64,000 nucleotides of DNA, from contig NC_081406.1 in assembly GCF_030272615.1 (NCBI RefSeq), positions 220,093,497-220,157,496 on the forward strand, read 5' to 3'. The stretch's first letter is position 1; each line of letters starts with the position of its first letter. The translations under genes were made by a program, and so were the position numbers. Positions 57,854 to 64,000 of the stretch are shown piece by piece. The notes below the pieces were generated by a model. It had not been told where the DNA came from. It saw only the letters and a program-made list of their open reading frames with translations, and searched no databases. The DNA is from Cryptomeria japonica (taxonomy: Eukaryota > Streptophyta > Pinopsida > Cupressales > Cupressaceae).

Positions 57854-59376
57854 TGTTAAGTTTTGATACTAGGTGTAAAGAACTGATGCCAATAACTAAC
57901 AAGATGAGAGGGGGGGGTGAATCATACAAACTTAATCTCCCATAAAATCAACAGATTCAACCTCGGTAACTTATACTTTAGCAATATAACCAAAAATAGC
58001 TAAACATGCTAACTCATAAACACATAATCATCATAACATATATAACACCAGATTTAACGTGGAAACACAAATAGGGAAAAACCACTATGGGATTTAAGAC
58101 CCACTAAGAAATATACTATTCTAGAGTATGCTCGGTTAAAACAAAATCATGTTAAACATTACAAACACATTTCTAGATGTGACCCGGTTAAGGGATTTCC
58201 CTCAGATCTGTTAGGATCTTCACTTTATTAGAAGTGACCTTGTCAAAGGGTTTCAAACACTCATTTAGAATGTTACCTTACTAGACGGTTTACAAATAAG
58301 ACTATTAAGTCCACTTGGTTAAGAGATTTCCTATCACTTACAAAATAACAGTAATAAAATATATATCTGCAATTTCACATCTAAAATGCTAAAGCAGATT
58401 CCTATTTGCTCAAAACAATCTTGTCATAGGACTTATCTTGTCCCTCTACTAGGCTCCTTACTCTGTTATTCAAACAGGTCTTCAAGCTTCTATGCTTGGT
58501 AATCACTATGTAGCATCCTAGTGCTTACACTTGCCTACATACATTATTCATCAATAATTTCTTATTTATAAACAATTTGCTAACCACTGAATCTCCTTGA
58601 TCACATTTCCCATGATCAATCTTAGCCATCAGATCTTCAATCTTGACTAGGTTCAATGCATCTTTCGATCTGAAAACATTTTACCTTGCCTAGGGACTTG
58701 CATTCCTTTCTTGGAACTTGCACAAAGTTATTGCAATTTAATCTGCATTGTAGATATTTTTGTCTATCTTCCATTGCCATAGATCCTTAAGAAACTTCAT
58801 GCGCGACATACCAATCATTTATACAACTCTAGCCAATCATTGTCCTTCATTAAATAATATTTTTATCCATCCAATGCGATCTATCATAACTCGATTGCAA
58901 CTCGGTAAATACTAAACTTTACTCGGTAGACATTCCGCCTTCATTAACCGATATTGATAACCTTAGGGTTTACCGACTAGGTTCCTTAGGGGTTATCGAC
59001 TAGGTTCTTTGCTCGGTGACATAGTATAGTATTAACCTTACAATCAACAACATATGTAGAATATCAAAACAATCTAAACATCATGATCTCATCGTTGTCT
59101 AACTTGGTAATAGTTTCCCATTGAATAACTTATTTCCCCTCTTTCTTATCACATTCTTTTTGTGTCTTTTACCGACATCTTAATTCTCTTCAAATCAATC
59201 TTCTCAAGATATGGCAACATCATACTGAATCAGAAAATCAATTTCTTGACATCAATGACAAAATAATGTTATACAGATAGTTATCATCATTTTTCAGTTA
59301 TATCAAATAATCTTCAACAACCTTCTCAATATCCTTAATGAATATCAACAATCTTCTTTCTATTGAAATGCCAACA
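57854..59376 (-). repeat. J: 5' LTR (1523 bp)
   Basis: Plus strand TGTTAAGTTTTGATAC...GAAATGCCAACA; partner of 51681-53172. The C-tract motif GAGAGGGGGGGGTGAATC (about 57906-57923) is better kept here than at 51735. Confidence 0.95.
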
Positions 59377-59381
59377 TTTAA

Positions 59382-60195
59382 TACATTCGGTGAAGTGAAT
59401 GGGATCTAAAGACAGTTATCAGCACCCCGGACACCCCAGCAGAATGGAGTTGTAGAAAGGAAAAACATAACTATCTTAGATGCAGCTAAAAGAATGATAT
59501 TAGAAGAAAATCTACATCATATATGTTGGAGAGAAGCAGTCAATACAACAGTTTATACATTGAACATAGTTCACATCAAAGGTGAAACTGGTAAGACACC
59601 TCATGAACTATGGTTTGGTAATACTCCTACTCTTAAATATTTCAGAATATTTGGAAGTAAATGCTATATTAGAAGAGATGAGTATATTGGAAAATTTGAT
59701 CCTAGAAGTGATGAAGGAATATTTCTTGGTTATTCATCTAAGAGCAAGGCATATAGATGTTTTAACTAGAGATTGCAGTAAATTGTTGAGAGTGCAAATG
59801 TGAACATTGATGAACAGTTTAGAGGAAATTCAAGGTACATGGACTCTTAACCAACAATAGAGATAATCACAAATGAACCTACTATGAGTACACCGGTAAA
59901 AAATTTTGATTCAGTTACACCGGCATCATCTAAGGATTCAACAGTCACTGAAGAACAACAAGAAGTAAAAACACCTTGGTATGTAAGATTGAACCACTCT
60001 AAAGATCAGATAATTGGAAATAAATATCAAGGAGTTCTGACTAGAGGAAGATTGGCAAATGAAGAGGTATGTCTTATTTCTCAAATTGAACCTACAACTA
60101 TTAATGAGGCATGTGAAGATAAATATTGGATTAAAGCTATGGAAGATGAATTGGAACAAACTGAAATGAATAACACTTGGTCATTAGTTCCCTGA
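59382..60195 (+). pseudogene. I: integrase C-terminal part and linker (after J)
   Basis: Continues in frame from 51680: RQLSAPRTPQQNGVVERKNI (Glu present), DAAKRMILEENLHHICWREA, TPHELWFGNTPTLKYFRIFG and EGIFLGYSSKSKAYRCFN with a TAG at 59767. The linker at 59884-60195 contains TPWYVRLNHSKDQIIGNKYQ and EVCLISQIEPTTINEACEDK. A TAA occurs at about 59432. Confidence 0.92.
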
Positions 60196-61019
60196 CCTAA
60201 AGACAAAAATGTAATTGGAACTAAATGGGTTTTCTAAAATAAACTTAATGAAGATGGCAAGGTAATCAGAATCAAAGCAAGATTAGTGTGTAAGGGATAT
60301 TCACAAAAAGAAGTAATTGATTACAATGAAACCTTTGCAGTGGTAGCTAGAATTGAGGCAGTCAGACTATTATTGGCTTTTGCAACATACAAGAACTATA
60401 AAGTATATCAAATGGATGTTAAATGTGCATTTCTAAATGGAGATCTTGAAGAAGAAGTTTACATTGAACAACCTGATGGATTTTGTTTGACAGATGACAA
60501 TGATATGGTTTACAAGTTAAGGAAAGCTTTATATGGACTAAAACAAGCTCCTAGAGCTTGGTATGCTAGATTCGACAAATATCTCTTGAATCTCGGTTAC
60601 ACTAAAGGTAATGCAGACAAAAATCTATACTATAAAGGGACTAATGATGACATCTTGGTTATTGAAGTTTTTGTTGATGATATAATATTTGGAGGAGAAG
60701 ATGGATTGTGTAAAGATTTTTCTAATAAAATGCGCAAGAATTTGAAATGTCTATGATTGGGAAGATAAAATTCTTTTTAGGATTGCAGATTTCGCAGACT
60801 GATAAAGGTATATTCTTATGTCAATCTAAGTACTTGAAGGAATTACTAAAGAAATTTGGCATGGAAAACTCTAAACCGGTAAGCACACCTATGACTACAA
60901 CTGATAAACTATCTTTGAAGGATGAATCAACACCTATTAATCCAACTAGATACAAGTGTATGATAGGAGGTTTACTGTATTGACACAAACAAGGCCTGAT
61001 ATTATGAATGCAGTATGTA
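60196..61019 (+). pseudogene. I: copia reverse transcriptase
   Basis: After a TGA at 60193, blocks [65 protein letters not shown], the intact active site [14 protein letters not shown] and IKFFLGLQISQTDKGIFLCQ. A frameshift lies at about 60740 (MRKNLKCL, next frame EMSMIGKIK-like) and another at about 60980 (LLY, then TRPDIMNAVC). K enters right after NAVC. Confidence 0.93.
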
Positions 61020-62080
61020 TGTTGGCATTTTGGTATGGTTTTGTCATTGATGTCAACACCTGCTAAATACACCTACTTTGGAGATCCAGCAACATTCACC
61101 GACAAACAGTAAACTGTGCAAACAGTTACCAGTATATGGTTAACCAACAGGATATAATGTTCACCGGTACCTGCATTGACATGGAAGACACTTGGTAATG
61201 TCGAAGACATCATGTGGACACTTTACTTTGAAGTAATAATCACTGATATATTCTCATTTGCATATCTGCTTTCACCGGCAAATAGGTCCAGGCTATCTAG
61301 GGTTACACTGATAGGTTTATCTTTTCCAGATCAGCATGGCATGCTATGGAGATGATTTATTATTGTTGTAAATGCATTAAGCCGACATGTTCAATCGGTT
61401 ATTGCATCGGATATTGTATTGTTTGTAAAATGTTTTTATTGTAATATCTTGTAGAGCCGACCTACTAAAATTGGTCTTAGGCTATGGTATAAATGTAAGA
61501 TCTTATTTGTAAGATCAAGTGTGGAATACGAAAAAGATTTAAGGAAGGGTATATGCGAGATCAAGCAGGGATATACACGAAGACATCATTTGAAGGTGAA
61601 GTTAGGTTTTTGTAGAAGCATATTAGCATTACACCGGTACTGAATCCAGCATATGAAGATGCTATTTTGGGTAGTACATTCTCATTGGATTTAACCATCC
61701 AACTGTAGTCAATGTGACTCCCATTTGTGATTGAGCAGTGAGCTCTAGGTTGTTGGCCTTTCTACATGTGCAAACCCCTCTTTGTACACTTACTATCTGT
61801 AGTAGTATCATTTGATTGTGGGTAAGGTTTCCCACCGTGGTTTTTCCCCTTACAGGGTTTCCACCTACAAATATTGGTGTCATGTGTTGTGGATGACTTT
61901 GTGCTTATGTTTCATGCATTAATTCTTACTGGTACAACAATTTTTTGTTAACACTGTTTACCGGCATACTTAACTGATTTACTAGTATCAAGCATTAAGC
62001 TAGTTAATAAGTTTTTGGTTTGAATTTATTAGACAACTGATTCACCCCCCCCCGCCTCTTAGTTGTCTCCGGGACCTACA
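61020..62080 (+). mobile_element. Solo LTR K (1061 bp) in I
   Basis: TGTTGGCATTTTGG...GGGACCTACA, flanked by ATGTA on both sides (61015-61019 and 62081-62085). The frame of I resumes across it (NAVC then IVSRFQSNP). Related to F, F2 and the LTRs of I. Short frames on either strand within it are not genes. Confidence 0.95.
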
Positions 62081-62690
62081 ATGTATTGTCTCAAGATTTC
62101 AGAGTAATCCTAAAGAAAATCATGAATTAGCAGTAAAAAGGATTTTCCGGTACCTACAAGGCACTACAAATCTTGGTTTATGGTATCCTAGAGATGAAAA
62201 TTTTGATTTATGTGCATACATAGATGTTAACTAGGTAGGAGATGTGGATGACAGAAAAAGCACCACCAGTGGAGCATATTTTCTTGGCAGCAGACTAATT
62301 TCATGGTTGAGTAAGAAATAGAGTTGTACATCACTATCAACAGCATAATTAGAATATGTCGCAGCAGCAACTAATTGTACACAGGTATTATGGATCAAAC
62401 AAATGTTGAAGGACATAAAGGTAAAATGCAAGGAACCTATAACTATTTACTGTGATAATATGGAAGCAATTGATATATCTAAGAACCCAGTATTTCACTC
62501 AAAAACTAAACATGTTTCTATCAAATTCAATTTTCGGAAAGAGAATGTTGAAGCAAAAGAAGTGAAATTGGTTTATGTGAATACTAAAGAGCATATTGAA
62601 AATATTTTTACTAAGCCTCTGCCTAAGGAGACTCTTGAATATCTCAGAGAGTAGCTTGGAGTTCTATCCCCACCGGTAGAGACTTAGATA
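62081..62690 (+). pseudogene. I: copia RNase H
   Basis: VKRIFRYLQGTTNLGLWYP, the first Asp in AYIDVN followed by TAG (relatives DADW), GAYFLGSRLISWLSKK, TAG, SLSTA, TAA, LEYVAAATNCTQVLW, IYCDNMEAIDISKNPVFHSK and IFTKPLPKETLEYLRE, then TAG. Four stops are visible, three of them TAG. Confidence 0.92.
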
Positions 62691-62759
62691 GTGGATGTTT
62701 GTCATCAACTGATAGAATTAACAGAGAAATCTTTTATTCTGACTTTGATGAGGAGAGAT

Positions 62760-63033
62760 ACTTCTCAGGGGGAGTAGTTGGTATTTTTGTAAAGAGTTGG
62801 TATTTTGTATTTGAATCTAGTTTTTGTATTGCTTTGGCATTTGATGTCAAAGGGGGAGAGATATCTATAGAAAAACACATTATCTTTTGGAGAGATTATT
62901 CCTAGGGGAGAGACATTATGTTCTGGTTAATGATCTCTTTGGGAGTTTGTTGGTTTTTGGTTTTTGGCTTTTCTGTTTTGGCACTTTGATGGTTTTTCCA
63001 TCTTGTGTTGCCATCAATTTCAAAGGGGGAGAT
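62760..63033 (+). other. I: polypurine-tract region with repeated tracts
   Basis: Tracts at about 62768 (CAGGGGGAGTAG), 62849 (CAAAGGGGGAGAGATA), 62907 (AGGGGAGAGAC) and, at the LTR edge, 63020-63033 (TTCAAAGGGGGAGAT). The short frames 62699-63192 are incidental. Confidence 0.85.
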
Positions 63034-64000
63034 TGTTGGTATTTTGGATATGTTGATATGGTTTTTTCATTGATGTCAACACTTGTCAACCTTATCAGTA
63101 CTTGGAGATCTTTGGTTATGTTCACCGACATGTCAGTAACTTATGCACAGTCATTGGTAATTGGTTCACCATCAGTTTATATTGTTCACTAGCACTTGGA
63201 ATGACTTGACGACTACCTGGTTATGTCAACAACATTATTTTATCACTTGGTTTTGGCGATTTGGTTATTGGTCTATTCAGGTTTGCATATTTGTTGTTAC
63301 TGACAAATAGGTCCAGGTTATGCACCGGCAAGCATATCTATTCCAGATCAGCACGACACATTATGGAGATGATTTATTATTATTGTAAATGCATTGAGCC
63401 AACATCATGCATTACATATTGATTTATTTATAATTGATTTTATTGTAATATTTTGTGTGAGCCAACCTATTCAGTTGGTCTTAGGTTATGGTATAAATGT
63501 AAGATCTCATTTGTAAGATTGATATATAGGATTGGAAAAAGGATTGTTATAGGGTATATGTGAAAATAAGAAAAGCTATACATGCAGACATCATTTGAAG
63601 ATTGAAGGAATGATTGAAGAATACATATCAGAGCTTAACTAGTACTGAATCTAGCATATGAAGATGTTATTTTGAGCAGTACATTATCATTGGATTTAAC
63701 CATCCAATTGTAGTTAGTGTGACTCCCATTTTGTGATTGAGCAGTGAGCTCTAGGAAGTTGGCCTTTCAGCATGTGAAAAATCCATATTGTATACACATA
63801 CTATCTACAGTAGTATCATCTGATTGTGGGTAAGGCTTCCCACTGTGGTTTTTCCCCTTACAGGGTTTCCACGTACAAAAATTTGTGTTATGTGTTGTGG
63901 ATGTTATTGTCTTTCTGTTTCATGCATTAATCTTTACCGGTACTATAAGTAACTGATAAAACTATCTACCAGCATAAAGTTTGGTTTATCGGCATTAAGC
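63034..64000 (+). repeat. I: 3' LTR (967 bp seen, right end outside window)
   Basis: TGTTGGTATTTTGGATATG... follows the polypurine tract and matches the 5' LTR at 48648 to about base 970 of 1056. The end with the C-tract motif would fall just past 64000. Confidence 0.94.

Larger units (their letters stand above)
51681..59376 (-). mobile_element. Ty1/copia element J, full length, inside I
   Basis: LTRs at 51681-53172 and 57854-59376, target copies TTTAA on both sides (51676-51680 and 59377-59381), primer site, gag, protease, integrase, RT and RNase H on the minus strand. The integrase frame of I is restored across it. Its gag and LTR differ from A/M/I, so it is another family. Protease and integrase Asp sites are intact; stops and shifts occur in RT, RNase H and gag. 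Confidence 0.96.
48648..64000 (+). mobile_element. Ty1/copia element I, nearly full length, split by J and K
   Basis: 5' LTR (48648-49703), primer site, gag (49761 on), protease, integrase, RT, RNase H, polypurine tracts and most of the 3' LTR (63034 to the window end), all on the plus strand. It was inserted in the C-rich end of LTR H, so the 5-bp target is likely CCCCC (48643-48647); the other copy is beyond the window. Stops, one or more frameshifts and two insertions make it dead. It is related to A and M by gag and pol but has a different LTR subfamily. Confidence 0.95.

Noticed and set aside
62699-63192. Possible envelope-like or extra ORF after RNase H of I
   Set aside because: Two short overlapping frames over the polypurine-tract and LTR-start region; the second runs into the LTR, and copies M and B have no matching protein.
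1-64000. tRNA, rRNA or other structural RNA genes
   Set aside because: The only tRNA-like matches are short primer-binding sites next to LTRs; no cloverleaf-sized sequence was found by eye.

Overview
The window is intergenic DNA of a large plant genome and consists almost entirely of nested LTR retrotransposons. The primer-binding sites match plant initiator tRNA-Met, the pol proteins are plant Ty1/copia and Ty3/gypsy types, and no host gene, tRNA or rRNA is recognisable. Repeated nesting and heavy decay would suit a conifer or another large, methylated genome, but the species is a guess. I name the elements A to M for reference.

Layout. A copia element B (5291-22062, minus strand) sits next to unexplained DNA. 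Another copia, A (1-5290, minus, cut by the window edge), lies in B's left LTR. B also carries C, a 4.3-kb non-coding TG..CA insertion (6516-10793), and D, a chromodomain gypsy element (11733-19658, minus). From 22063 to 24984 come two degenerate repeat arrays and unidentified sequence. A second gypsy element, E (about 24985-32834, minus), has two RNase H domains, one of them before the reverse transcriptase, and is interrupted by two solo LTRs, F (28017-29085) and F2 (30023-30713). G (32835-about 46069, plus) has an LTR, a primer-binding site, a coiled-coil gag with zinc knuckles and a second long ORF of unknown function, but no pol. That ORF is split by copia M (37568-44608, minus). H (46070-48647) is a long LTR of another family. 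Copia I (48648 to past the window end, plus) is inserted in the C-rich end of H, and is itself broken by copia J (51681-59376, minus) in its integrase and solo LTR K (61020-62080) between its RT and RNase H.

Support for the nesting. Target-site duplications of 4-5 bp flank C, D, F, F2, J, K and M (M and C have one mismatch each). For C, F, F2, J, K and M the interrupted reading frame resumes when the insert and one duplication copy are left out.

State of the genes. All gag and pol genes carry stops or frameshifts. Many in-frame stops are TAG where relatives have CAG or TGG, as expected from C-to-T decay of methylated cytosines. The most interesting items are the long unknown ORF of G, the gag-PR-RNaseH-RT-RNaseH-IN order in E, a ~73-bp repeat array built on inverted GGATAAG motifs at 23.9-24.5 kb, a 34-bp hairpin repeat in C, and a C-tract motif shared near the end of nearly every LTR whatever its family.
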